Position numbers and translations under genes: made by a program. From Xylaria sp. FL1777 (taxonomy: Eukaryota > Ascomycota > Sordariomycetes > Xylariales > Xylariaceae), in the NCBI GenBank assembly GCA_022578965.1, contig MU400744.1, positions 1 through 60,084 of the forward strand: a stretch of 60,084 bases of DNA. Reading direction: 5' to 3'. Of this stretch, positions 45,763-57,100 are shown one piece after another (positions within the stretch are counted from its first letter, which is position 1; every line of letters starts with the position of its first letter). The notes beneath the pieces are model-generated. The model worked only from the letters and a program-made list of their open reading frames with translations, was not told where the DNA came from and did not search any database.

Positions 45763-47474
45763 TTATGATGATTCCAACTTCTTGGACTCTCCAGTCTCCT
45801 CTTCGCTCTTATTCTTCGAATCCTCCGCCAATCCAAATTCCGTCTCCAGTTCTGTACGCATAGGCAGCTCTTTCGCCAGGAAAGTCAAGAGAAAACCGAA
45901 CAGCGCGAAAGCAAGACCAACTTGCCAGCATAACCTGAGACTGTCCGCGTAGATGCCCTTCACAATAGCTGCAAGAGCTGGGTTGTTATTTAAGTCTAAT
46001 GCGGAGTAGAGAGAACCCCCAGCAGACAATGTATAGGCGCCTCCGTTTGCCAACAAGTTCCGGACGCTTTCATTGTCAGGAAGGCGGGCTGCAACCAATT
46101 CATCAGCCTTAGAGTTGAAGACGGCCAAAGGTATAGCAGCTCCCCAAATGGTTCCAAAGCCGCGCATAAAGGCCCAGGTCGCCGTTGCAACAGCGACGTC
46201 GGACTCGGCTAAAGGAGTCAGGATTGTTTGCAGAGTCACCGGCGTGATAATGCCAATTGCGACTGCTGCAAGGATTTGGATTCCAACCCAATAGCCAGTT
46301 GTTGTGGTCTCATTGAGTCTCGTGAATAACCCAAAAGCAAGAGGGAAAAAGGCGAACCCAACCATCAGCAACGGGCGGTAACGTCCCAACTTGGTCATAA
46401 CACCACCCGCTATAATAGTGAAAGGCGTGAAGACAGCAGCAGTAGGCAAGATATTCACACCTGAACGGAATGCACTAGTTCCAAGGACGGCCTGGAAATA
46501 AACGGGCAGTACGAACAGAATCCAGAACACTAGCATATTATGGGTGAAGGCGCACAAACAACCGGCAAGCGAAGTGCGATTCGAGAAGATTCTGAACGGG
46601 GTTGTCGGTTCTGGAACTATTGTCTCGAACAGCAAGAACAGAGGAAGCCCGACGAGGCCTAGCACTAGAGGTACGATTGTGTGCCATGACGACCAAGGAT
46701 ACTGACCACCACCCCAAGTCAAAGCGAGGAGGATTGAGGTGATAGCCGCAACCAGGAGGGTATTTCCGGCGAAGTCGACTCGTTTAAGCGAGCTCAGGGA
46801 CACCGTTGAGCCTTTAGGCAATGCCCCTAGAGACACAACGACCATGCCAAGTGTTATCCCAGCTAGTGGTAAGTTTAGGTAGAAGATCCATCTCCACGTG
46901 GCGTAGCTCGCGAACGCTCCGCCAACAAGAGGGCCTACTGTCGTAGAAATGGCGTATATGGCGAAGATGAAGCCCATGAACTTGCCGCGCTCACGAAGAG
47001 GGACTAAGTCACATACCACCATCTCTACCATGGTGTTGAGTCCGGCACAGCCGATTCCCTGAATAGCGCGGCCGGCAACGAGAACGCCAAGACTGGGAGC
47101 GGGGCCGGCAATTGCTGATCCTACGGCGAAGATAACGATAGCGAAAATTGTCAACGCATTGCGGCCAAAGATATTGGCTGTCTGGCCGAATATTGGCGTG
47201 AAGGCAGTAGTAGTAAGGAGGTAGGCATTGGCAATCCATACGTAACCTTGGCTGGCCCCAAGATCATGGATAATCGAAGGCATCGCTGTCGACACAGCTG
47301 TGGCGTCTAGACCAGCAAGAAGACTCGATACTGCCATAGAGGTCATGATGGCCTTTGAAAGCATAAGACTTGATGAACAACATCTCTCATGAGAGCGGAA
47401 TCACTCACCCAAAAGCGCCACCCACGAGTCTGTGTTGTGGCTCCATTTGTCGGCTTTTCAGCTGGCTCAGCCAT
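45763..47474 (-). CDS. DHA2-family MFS exporter (14 TM)
   Basis: Drug:H+ antiporter-2 type transporter, 551 residues, plasma membrane. Exon 1 47474-47409 (22 residues, MAEPAEKP...RGWRFW) and exon 2 47352-45763, 56-bp intron (donor GTGAGT, acceptor CAAAG). The splice restores RFWAIMTSMAVSSLLAGLDATAVSTAMPSI, the usual TM1 opening; the long frame alone starts inside it. Motif A region is GQTANIFGRNALT, and motif C lies in ISTTVGPLVGGAF, which marks antiporters. The LDAT-AVSTA segment is typical of the toxin-efflux branch. The C-terminus is cytosolic and acidic (EFGLAEDSKNKSEEE). Likely exporter of the PKS-NRPS product or a self-protection pump, judged from position. Confidence 0.9.
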
Positions 47475-48450
47475 GTTGTAAAAACACTAACCAACTTTAT
47501 GAGGGTTTCTCCCGGTAAAATTTGAACCTAATATGTAAGGAGTGAGGAATTAAGGAATTACTAGATGGTGACCACGATTGAGGAAGTGTCTGATGAGTTG
47601 GAAGAGATAACTCGATCATCGCACCCCCAAAAATATGATTGAAGAGAGGAAACGCCCAGGCAAAATTCTTCGTAAACGAACCAAACTCTTGTTCAGTCAA
47701 CAGCTTACCAAATACCATTGATGTGGCGCCAAGAACTACGATGTCAACTCACCAAGTCAGAGTAGTATCTGGATGCCAGCACTTCACCCAATCGGAGTGT
47801 CCCGGCCAAATGAGCGACGGCAGAAAGTGCCGGCAGTCTACTGTACTAGGTACTAGAGCAAGGGATATCTCTGGGGGTGAACGCCATGACGAATAATCTG
47901 TAATTAGCTATGAGGTAGCAATAAGAAATCCCCCAAATGCCTGTGTGCGACTGCTCAGGCGACTGCCGAGACGCCCTGGAGCGCTTGGGAAAGAGGCGTT
48001 GGCTACCGACGCAGGATGGGAAGTCCTTTGCAGGCTGGGAAGTGATATGCAGGCAGGGCAGAAGTCCTATGCAAAGATGCGGAGCTGACCTCTTCCAAGG
48101 ATCTGGAGGTAGTTTTGTGTACCTCCCCATGTCTTGGCTTTGAGCCCTGGCCTGTGGAGACAACCTCTTAAGGGGACTTATACCATTTTGTCAGCTCCCA
48201 GAATCCGCCACCTGTGATGCAACCCTCTCCGACGTGTGTGCATGATCCTACGGCCAGGGTCGAGCCAGGGTTGAGGCGCTCCCGGCTTATACTATTATAA
48301 GATTAGATAGGGTACCGAAGCCACCCGCAACCCCCCGCAACATGTAAGATGCTTCTTTGCGCCATTTCATCATCCTCTGAGGCGGCCCTGCGCTCTCTGG
48401 ACCTGTCAAGTTACAACAACCGCCTGAGCTCGGCCTCCTAACTGTCCAGA
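47475..48450. other. Intergenic between divergent MFS and rhodopsin-like genes
   Basis: About 980 bp. No protein-like frame. Both flanking genes start outward from it, so it should contain two promoters. The stretch 47940-48130 is more GC-rich than its surroundings, but I can assign nothing to it. Confidence 0.5.
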
Positions 48451-49814
48451 ATGTCGTACATGTCGGCGTCTCTCGTCCCAAGGCAAGGGATTGATCTGGA
48501 TGGACCGGCTATTCCTGCGCCAGAGGGCTACACGTCGATGCTGGACAATCCACCGAATAGCAACTACATCGCGATTCCCATCATCACCCTCTGCGTCGTT
48601 CTGGCCGCCATCTCCTTCGTGACCCGCTTTTACGCAAAGTTTCTGGGGAAGAAACTCAATGTGGCGGATTGTAAGCATCCTACTACTCTCAGCCTTGCTT
48701 GAAATAGGTTCAGACGAACTAACTTCGAGTCTAGACTTGACGTTTGCTGCATTTGTGCGTTGGCTCTGAAGTAGGACCTCCTCAACAGGAATTCAATTGG
48801 CTAACCAATCATGCAGCCTGTCTTCTGGGTGTATGTCTACTATACCTACCGCCTTAGCTGGACGGGCGGCTATCTCGTTCATCTATGGGACATGCGCTTG
48901 GGAAATACGCCGGCGTTTAGCTACGTAAGTTTCAACTCGCAACTTTAGAGACCAGGCTTGAACTGAACCATCATCTGTCAGATCACATTCATTGGTACCC
49001 TTCTTTACCTGTGGATCGTCGCCTTGATCAAGTGTGCGATTTTGCTGGAATGGGTAGACATATTCGTTCCTAAGGGCGAGCGCGGCTATTTCTCATGGGC
49101 ATGCTATGCGACCTGCTTTGCGTTTTGCGCCCTCTCCATCATCATATTCATACTGGATCTCGTCAACTGCACACCATACGAGGGCAATTGGAATAGTTTG
49201 ATTCCCGGAGTAGTTTGTCGATTCGGCATACCGCAATTCGGCCTAGCGTCGTCTACGACCAACTTCACATTGGACCTTATTCCTCTGTGTCTGTCGCAAA
49301 AGGTCATTTGGAGCCTTCACTTGTCCTGGAAGAAGAAGATAGGAGTTAGCTTTATCTTCCTATTTGGCTTAGCGTACGTTGCACCATACTCATGCATTCA
49401 ATTGACACATTGTAACCTTACTACCTTGACAGTGGCTGCGCCGCAAGCCTCATAAGGCTGTACTACTCGACGCGATTTTACGTATCGAACGACATCAGTT
49501 ACTACTTTTCCATACTGGCGATAACATCGCTAGCTGAGACAACGGCCGCAATATTGGTCTTATGCGTGCCTTTCATGCCAAAAGCTCTCCTAGGTCTTAG
49601 TCAGACCAAACCAGTCAAGGCGCTGAGGAGCTACAAAAGTTTGAAGTCTGAGTCTACTTACGTCAATAGCTCGGATTCTCATTACAATTCGCAGGAACTG
49701 GGTCGCGTTAAAAAAAACAAAGAGCACTGGTTTATGAGCTCGAGGTTAGCCGACAATGCTACAGCACGTTCCTATGAGTCCGAAAGGCCGCTTCAAAATA
49801 CCGATATTGCCTAA
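48451..49814 (+). CDS. Fungal rhodopsin-like (SAT4/PTH11-type) membrane protein, copy A
   Basis: Seven-TM family (fungal rhodopsin domain, PF20684), 373 residues; function unknown, sometimes discussed as GPCR-like. Five exons: 48451-48670, 48735-48754 (20 nt), 48817-48924, 48982-49373, 49433-49814; all phases agree. The N-terminus carries PPNSNYIAIPI before TM1. Then come FVTRFYAKFLGKKLNVADY, WTGGYLVHLWDMR, KCAILLEWVDIFVP, and the family block NCTPYEGNWNSLIPG-C. TM6-7 read IFLFGLAGCAAS and ILVLCVPFMPKALLGL. The tail is Ser-rich (about 80 residues) and cytosolic. It lies next to the DHA2 exporter and could belong to the cluster, or be a neighbour with its own history. Confidence 0.85.
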
Positions 49815-51147
49815 ACCACAAGGCACTGTTTGTTATAGGTGGATGAACCATTTCTCGATCACAAACCAAACTCCCTGTATTTTATTTCCATTGTTTATGT
49901 TTTCACCTGTATAAGAAGGGTGCTCATTGTTGTCTGTTTTTGAACGAGTCTCCTGTCACACGCAAATGCTTCCCGAGAGCTTTGATGCGTGCCATATCAT
50001 CGACTAGGCGACACTATACCCGGAGGAATTGAAGGAAGCGAGAGAGCTGATGACGGTGATGAAGCTTCAGATGTAAATAAGCCATTGCATTCCAGCCCAG
50101 AACATAAGGGGTTACGACCTGTGATACCATAGAATATTATGACGGATTTGAACATCATTTCAAACCCTTGTTGAACCCCCTTCGTGATCACAGACCTCTT
50201 CAACTCTAGGCGTCTTAATAGGTAACCTAATTATCCTCGCGCCAACTCTTGGTGGGGTTACTCAATTCGAATACCTTCTATCATCCTTTGGTACACTAGC
50301 AGGCCGCTAAATTAGCAGAACACAGCCAACCCAGCTACTATCCAACATGCCTTTATTCAAATTCAGTCAATGTTGCGTCATGTGAGAACAAGGGGAATTA
50401 AAGATAAAAGTTGAACCCCCTTCTATCGTTCTTATAAAGTTGGAGATATTTGCATCAAGTATAAAAATCAATAGTCTGAAGGTCTGGTGCATTCAATAAC
50501 GAGCTTCTCAAGCCAGTTTCCTAATGCTCTGTAAAATATAATCTATTTCCGTTCATCTACAAAGTGAAAAAAATAGAAAAGTTGCCGACAGTATCTGGGT
50601 TTTAGATAGGTAGTTGTAGGAGCCGCGGTATAATGTTGACATAATCATCCTGAAGGATCGATCATCTGAACGACATCGCGGGGCTTTTTCCCACCCTCCT
50701 GTCATATGCATTCATAATTTATGACAATTATGAAGGCGTATATTTTATTCAGGAGCGTGGATGAATGTCCTTATCTCCACTAAATATCGTTAGGTACAGT
50801 AGTTCCACCACCCAACCTTAATTACCCCCAAAACTCTTGCTAGTGATGGATCGAACGGCACCTAGGCAGACTAAGTAAGTACCCAGCAACCCCAGTACAC
50901 TGGTTCCCATGAAACAGATCGTATACTACGTACTCCAAGACTAGTCCCACCGAGCTTTGATGATGTAACTGTACCATCTCCAACTACATCAGCTGTGATG
51001 ATCTAATTATAAAAGTACATATATCACATGGTAGCAGCTACAGGTATATCGCGGTGAAGATAGCCAGGTACTGGCAGGTACCTTAGGATTACGTCATTCC
51101 TATTGGACATACCAAATGAACGAACCGAAATTGTAATAGTATAGATG

Positions 51148-51177
51148 ATGCTAGGCAATGCTAGGCAATGCTAGGCA
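51148..51177. repeat. Three direct copies of ATGCTAGGCA
   Basis: ATGCTAGGCA occurs three times head to tail, followed by ATC. The copies are identical. Too short for a minisatellite locus to be proven; replication slippage is the simple explanation. Confidence 0.85.
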
Positions 51178-51426
51178 ATCTATCTAGGACTTTAGGATAC
51201 GATGTACAACGCACACTTGCATCCCACTAGGGCCACAGAGATTTCTGAAGCTTGAGAAAATCAACAATTTAGGCAAAGGTTTAATTTTGGTGAATGAGAT
51301 TCACATGTCACAAGTTTCTCAAGTTAGTGACTAGGTTAGTTAACTCAAGAAACTAGTTGGTTTAAAGTAAAGTGAAAAAAATGCAGCTACGGTATAACAC
51401 CATAATGCAGTTAGTCTAGATCGCTT

Positions 51427-51461
51427 GGCAAACTAACCTATTTATAATAGGTTAATTTGCC
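51427..51461. repeat. Strong 15-bp inverted repeat (hairpin)
   Basis: Arms GGCAAACTAACCTAT and ATAGGTTAATTTGCC are separated by 5 bases (TTATA) and pair with one mismatch, which is a transition. It could be the tip of a small inverted-repeat element or simply a cruciform; no target-site duplication is obvious beside it. Confidence 0.75.
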
Positions 51462-52261
51462 TAGTATTAGGCGCACTGACGTAGTGCCGGCATCCCAGGT
51501 CTTCACCCACCCTTAGTATTGCTACCTAACACGGGCGTTGTCGACGCCTAGGCCCTTCCACCCTCCTGGGATTTACGAAGTCTGAGTGAGAACTTGGGGG
51601 CTGAAATAATCACGGCCAAGACGAACAAGCTGTAATCGGCTGATCGGTCGTAATCAGGCCTTACCTCACAGTGTAAGTAACTGCTGGCGCCATCTGGCCC
51701 CGTTTAGCTGCCTTCTTTGGAACATGGGATGGAATGGCGTGACTGTCGGTTGTAGTATATACAATCGGCCATAAAACCGTTAGCCACGCTTATGCGTATT
51801 TCCAGCTCCGGTGCAAAGATGCCACCCTTCTCCACACAGACAAAGCGGTGAGTCTAACATTAGAATGTATGCGTACACTTTCATTGAAAAACGTTCAGGG
51901 TCAACAAGAGACCCAGGCTGCGTGGGAGTGCAAATTTTCAGAATCTATCTTCAGAAACGTAGATTTGCAAGTGTGAAGAAGACAGAATGAGACGGTCGTT
52001 GTGCAAAAGTAAACAGGAGCTTACCTAAGGTGCCAAGATTATGCAAATCGCTTTAACAAATATTACTTCCGAGATAATTCTTCGTTAATTGAATTGCATA
52101 ATAAAATATACCTTAAATGTGTAAGATGTAATTAAGTAGGTAATTAGGTACGCCTAAGCCCGAAGATACGAAAGGATTCGAAGGTTGCACCCGCGGACAC
52201 AAGTATTGCAGCGGCTAAGTAGGTATATGGGCCATGGCCTATCCTGTGACAACCTCCTACA

Positions 52262-52795
52262 CTAAGAAAGGAGTTTGGAGGTGGCCACAATGCAACAGAG
52301 CCAGGCTCCAAGATCAACGGTAAGGCTCCGCCACACATGCAACCGCAACCACTCGTCGAGCTGCGCGACGTTCTTCTCCTTCGCGTCTTTCTCGATGGCC
52401 CTCACCGAAGGGAGGATCGCGGGGGCCCACGCGAGGTGCGAGAGGGCGAGCGAGAGGCCTACCATGTCAATGTGGTATCAGGTGCCGTGGGGTGAAATGA
52501 GATACTCACCGGCGACATACCAGGGAAGCGCGCCCTTCCCTCGTGCGTGAGAAGAGTATCGCAGGATACCGCCGCAGGAGACGGCCGTGGTCAGGAGAAG
52601 ACCGAGCACGCGTGGAGCGCCGCGCGCGAAGAAAGATGTGAAGTACCTTGGCAGCAGCTGGTTGCTGAGGGGCCTCAATTCGCGGGTGCGGAAGAGCGTC
52701 ATCTGCTCGTACTGATCCCAGGCGTACCAGAGCGTCGAAGTCGACGAGATGATCGGGACTAAGCGAAGCGCTACTGGCACTCCGTCGACCGGCAT
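52262..52795 (-). CDS. DUF1772-like integral membrane protein
   Basis: 161 residues, four predicted TM segments. Exons 52795-52510 and 52458-52262, 51-bp intron (donor GTGAGT, acceptor GGTAG). The splice joins ALPWYVAG to LSLALSHLAWAPAI in phase. Conserved features of the DUF1772 / anthrone-oxygenase-like family are present: a small-residue TM1 (here after VALRLVPIISS), the central GALPWYVAG, and the ending WLRLHVWRSLTVDLGAWLCCIVA (compare the family's W-L-x-x-H-x-x-RSLxVD). Some relatives, such as HypC-like proteins, oxidise anthrones in polyketide pathways; others have no known role. It lies between the two rhodopsin-like copies. Whether it tailors the PKS-NRPS product is open. Confidence 0.75.
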
Positions 52796-53204
52796 GATGA
52801 GTAGACGAAGAAATCAATTGAGAACTATTGAAGATGTGTGTTGGTTACTGTATTGCTTGTTATGTGACTACGTAGGGGATCGTGAAGGGGGCGATGGTAG
52901 AAAATCAATGAAGATTGAGAGTCTAAAGTGGAATTTTTTGCTTAAATGTCCGTCGTCGTGTTAGGTTTTAGACAGCTGGCATCTATTTTTACCATACTAT
53001 GACCAATGAAAACACATCCAATTGGCAAAGGATCAGTGTGACATGGTCAACCTGCTCCTGTACATGCGGCCCCCTCTTCCCGCTAGGTTTAGGGAACTAT
53101 GAAGTCTCGATATTTTATCCTTCGGGGCTTCCACTCCCTATCTATAGATCATCTATACTTCGAGCTCATTCTGCTTGATATACGCTTGGGAAAGGTCCTC
53201 AAAA
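52796..53204. other. Divergent intergenic
   Basis: About 410 bp between the starts of the DUF1772-like gene and rhodopsin-like copy B; probably both promoters. I see no specific site. Confidence 0.5.
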
Positions 53205-54144
53205 ATGTATACTTCACCACCAGTCTTGGTGGTCCGACAAGCACTTGACTTGAACACGTCACTTATACCGCCTCCTCCTGGTATAGAATCCAATTTCGAT
53301 AACCCACCTAATCGGAATGCCTTGGGAAAGGCCGTCGACTTAACATCGCTAGTGCTTGCAACTATTTTCTTTGCATTGCGCGTCTTTACCCGCTTCAAAG
53401 CGCGAAGCAAGATTAACGCTGTTGATGGTATTGTAGCTTTTCATGATTCTCACATATGTTATCAAACTAATTCTTCCGATATAGTCCTTTCGAATTTAGC
53501 ATATGTACGTATTACACCCGTTACTATGTATATTCAGAACCCAGTTTTGTGGCTAATCACCTACGGTGTAGATTCTTTGGGTACCTTATGTCTACGTTAA
53601 CTACCGTTTAACGTATTCGGGCGGCTACTTTGTTCATACTTGGGACATACGTATTCGAGACCTCCCAGATTTTCAATACGTATGTTCTCTCTTTGTGCTT
53701 AAATGGTAACTTTGAATACTTGAGGATATGGTAACTGAATCCCTCCGTTAGGTGATTTTCGTAGCGAGTGTCTTGTACATTCCTATTCTCTCTATTGTCA
53801 AAATTGCAATATTGACAGAGTGGGCTCATATTTTCGTTCCCCGGGGTACTCAAAACAGCTTCTGGTGGGCTTGCCATGTTGCTATAGGTGCTGTGGCCAC
53901 CTGGGGAATTCTGGCTCTCATTCTACTTAACGTCAATTGTACCCCTTTTGAAGCTAATTGGAACTCTTTGATCCCAGGAGGCTACTGTCGATTCAGTTTT
54001 CCGGCGTTGACCTTGTCATCGGCGATCATCAATTTTGTTCTTGATCTTGTCCCGCTGATTCTCCCACAGCGGGTTATTGTGACAAGGGCTCTAGTAGAGG
54101 GCTTGGAACTTAGTTATATTGCTATTCAACTAATAATTCTCTAG
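53205..54144 (+). CDS. Rhodopsin-like membrane protein, copy B, C-terminally truncated
   Basis: Paralogue of the gene at 48451-49814. Four exons: 53205-53427, 53485-53504 (20 nt), 53572-53679 (108 nt) and 53752-54144. Internal exon lengths and phases are the same as in copy A, so the two share ancestry. It reads 247 residues: PPNRN near the start, FALRVFTRFKARSKINAVD, YSGGYFVHTWDIR, KIAILTEWAHIFVPRG, and NCTPFEANWNSLIPGGYCRF, ending about where copy A has LPLCLSQKVIW (here VPLILPQRVIV). Beyond about 54083 the similarity ends; the frame runs 20 more unrelated residues to TAG at 54142-54144. The missing TM6-7 and tail make a functional protein doubtful. It could be called a pseudogene. Confidence 0.7.
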
Positions 54145-57100
54145 GGGTCTCAAGGCTATAGTTTCTTTCCGTCCTTCGTACGTGGGAATATTCTGGCCTA
54201 TTTATGCCCATTAGGCCGCTATACAATCTAGGATTTCCTTAGCTGTTAGGTTGCTGCATATGCAACTATATTATAAGTAACTATTATAAACTAATAGTTT
54301 AACTTTATATGCGCTAGTTTAAGTAATAATAGCTTAAAACTAGTTATAAGTTAATGTTTGTTTAATATTATTTTTTTTTTTTTTTAAGTTTAACTTTAAG
54401 CAGTATTAAAGTTTTTAATTTAAACTTTAAAGGTTTACTAGTTTGCTAAAATTATATTAATAAAAGTTTTATATAAAAGCTTTAGCGCTATTAGTAAACA
54501 TATAATTAAAAAGTTCTTAAGTTTAATGCTGTTTAATTAACTAACTTTTTTATTTAATTAAATATTTAATATTTTTTTAGGTTTTTATAGAATTTTTGAT
54601 TTTTTTTACTTAGTAATTTTTTGCTTTAATTAAAAGCGCTTTTTGTAAAACTTAGTTAAAGTTAAGCAATGCTTAATTATTAGCGCAGTAAAGCTTAATA
54701 AATAAAACGTAAAATAAATTATAAATTTTTTAACTTTTAGGTAATAATAGCTTAATAGCAATAGGAAAAATTATCTTTTAGATTTTAAAAAGTTCTAATA
54801 TTTTTTTGTTTAGTTTTTTAGCAGGTTTTTTAGTTTTAATGTAACATATATTTAATATAACTAACTAATTAAGTTTATAAAGCAATATTTTTTGTTGTTT
54901 TTTATTTGCTTATTTTTTTATTTATTGTTTAAACTTATTTAGCTATAGTTTAGCTTTTTTATAGACTTTAGTTATTTAGTAAGCATATAAGTTATTAATT
55001 AAATTACGTAGTACATTTAAAGGTAAGTTATATATTACTAAATAAAAGCTATAGTTAGCATAAAACAAAAATACGTAAGTTAAAGTAAATATAGCATTAT
55101 TATATGTAAACTTTATAGTTAATAAAAGATTTTCCTAGTTAGTTATTTTATAATTTATAAACGCTTTTAAATATATTTTAAAGATTTAATTAAGTTGTTT
55201 TGTTTAATTATTAGTTTAAAAGTAAAAAACAATACTTATTTAAAGTTTAACTTTAATAAGCTTTAAAAAGTTCTTTTAAAAATAACTTATAAACTTAAAA
55301 TTTTTATTAAAAATAATATTAAGAAGTATACTATATAATTTTTAATAAGATTTTATAAATATTTTAATTAAGTTTTTAGTTTTTTTTTTGTTAACCTTTA
55401 GTAAAATAAAGTGTTTTATTTTTATAAAGAGATTTATTATTATTTATATAAAATTGCATTTATTAAAAAGAAGTAAGTTTGTAATAAAGTTTATTGCAAT
55501 TAATTGCTATAAAACGTAATGTAGTTTTATAAGTTGCAAAAGTTTATAAAATATATAATATAGCGCTTTGTTTTATTAGTAACTAAAATATTTACAAATA
55601 AATTTTTGTATAGTTTTTTTAATGTTTAACTACTAAAAGTTCTAAGTAATAAATTTTAGTGTTTTATTTATACTTATGTGTTTTATTATTTTTGTGTTAT
55701 ATTTAAATTTTATTATATTTTGTTAAATAGTAGTAAATACTTATAGGCATTTTTTTTTATATAAAAGGTTGTTTTAAAGTTTTATATTTTTAAAGGGTTT
55801 TTTTTTTTAAATTATATATTTTAGGTTATTTTTAACTGCTTTTTTAATTTTTTTAACAAATTTTAGTAGCTAGTTTAATATAAAAAAACTGCAAAGTTGT
55901 TTTAAGGTAAGCAGTACTAATGCTGCTATATTAAATATAGTTTTTTTGTTGTGCAAAAAATGCTTATTTTGCAAAACTAACTTAATTAGTTAGTTTTTAT
56001 TTCTTTTTTTTTTAGGGCAGTATTAAAAAAGGCATAACATAATATTAGCTTTTTTATTAAGTTATTTTAGCTTATAGTTAATAATAAACTAATATGTTGC
56101 TAATTATTAAACTTATTTAGTTTGCTGTTAATTTAACACTTTAGCAATAGTAAAATATAATAAGTTTTAATAGTTTAAGTAAATTTTGATTTAATATTTA
56201 GCGCTTTTAAAGTATTAACGCTATTAATTAAATGAATTTATTATAGCAAGTAGTTCTTTATTATATATTTTGTAGTTTATTTTTGTAAGCATAAGTTTTT
56301 AGAAATAAAACGCTACAAAGTGTAGTTTTTTATTATTATTTTTTTAAGATAACATTGCACTAAGAGCAAAATTAAAAGCATTAGTTTTTATGTATGCTAC
56401 CTGGAATAAATCAAAATAAACCAGAATAAAAGCAATAATAAATTTATATTTTAGTTTAAAAAAAGCTTTATTTATAGCATTTGTTTACTTTTATTGCTTT
56501 CGGTTTATTTTATTAGCATTTATAAGTAGTTTTATAATTAAAAAGAACTTTTAAATAAACTTTTAATAAAAATTAGCAAAGCTAACAAACTGCTATAATT
56601 TTTTTAAGGTGCTTAAAAGTTTTTATTAAGTAATGTAGTTTACTTTGTTTTATGCTATAAAAATACTTTTTAAGCTTATAATATAGCTTAAAAACTTAAC
56701 TTTTTATATTTATTATTTGTACTTTTATAGCATAATAGCTAAGTTATATTTAGTAAATTATTATAATATTTCTTTAATTAGTTAGTTGTATTTTTTTTAA
56801 ATATTAGCATATATAAAAAAATTATTAAAGTATACTAATAATTTAACATTAATAAAGTTACAAAAAATATAGTTTATTATTAATTAAAAGGTTATAAAAG
56901 CATTAATTAGTTCTATTAGCATAACTATATATTTAAATAGTTTATATTTATAGCAAAAGGCCGTTTTTTATTTGTGTTTTTTTTTAATTCTTATAAAATA
57001 AAATCTTAACTTAAAGTTTATTTTTAAAAACTATTTAGCTGTTTTAAAGCAGGCTTGCAATTCTAAGATTAAAGAAATAAAGTATTAAATAAGTATTATA

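Larger units (their letters stand above)
49815..52261. other. Gene-free stretch with hairpin and short tandem repeat
   Basis: About 2.4 kb with no supported gene. It contains a 10-bp triplicate at 51148-51177, an imperfect inverted pair about 51312-51353 (GTTTCTCAAGTTAG against GTTAACTCAAGAAAC), and a strong hairpin at 51427-51461. Frames at 49997-50203 and 52144-52338 are not convincing. Confidence 0.55.
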
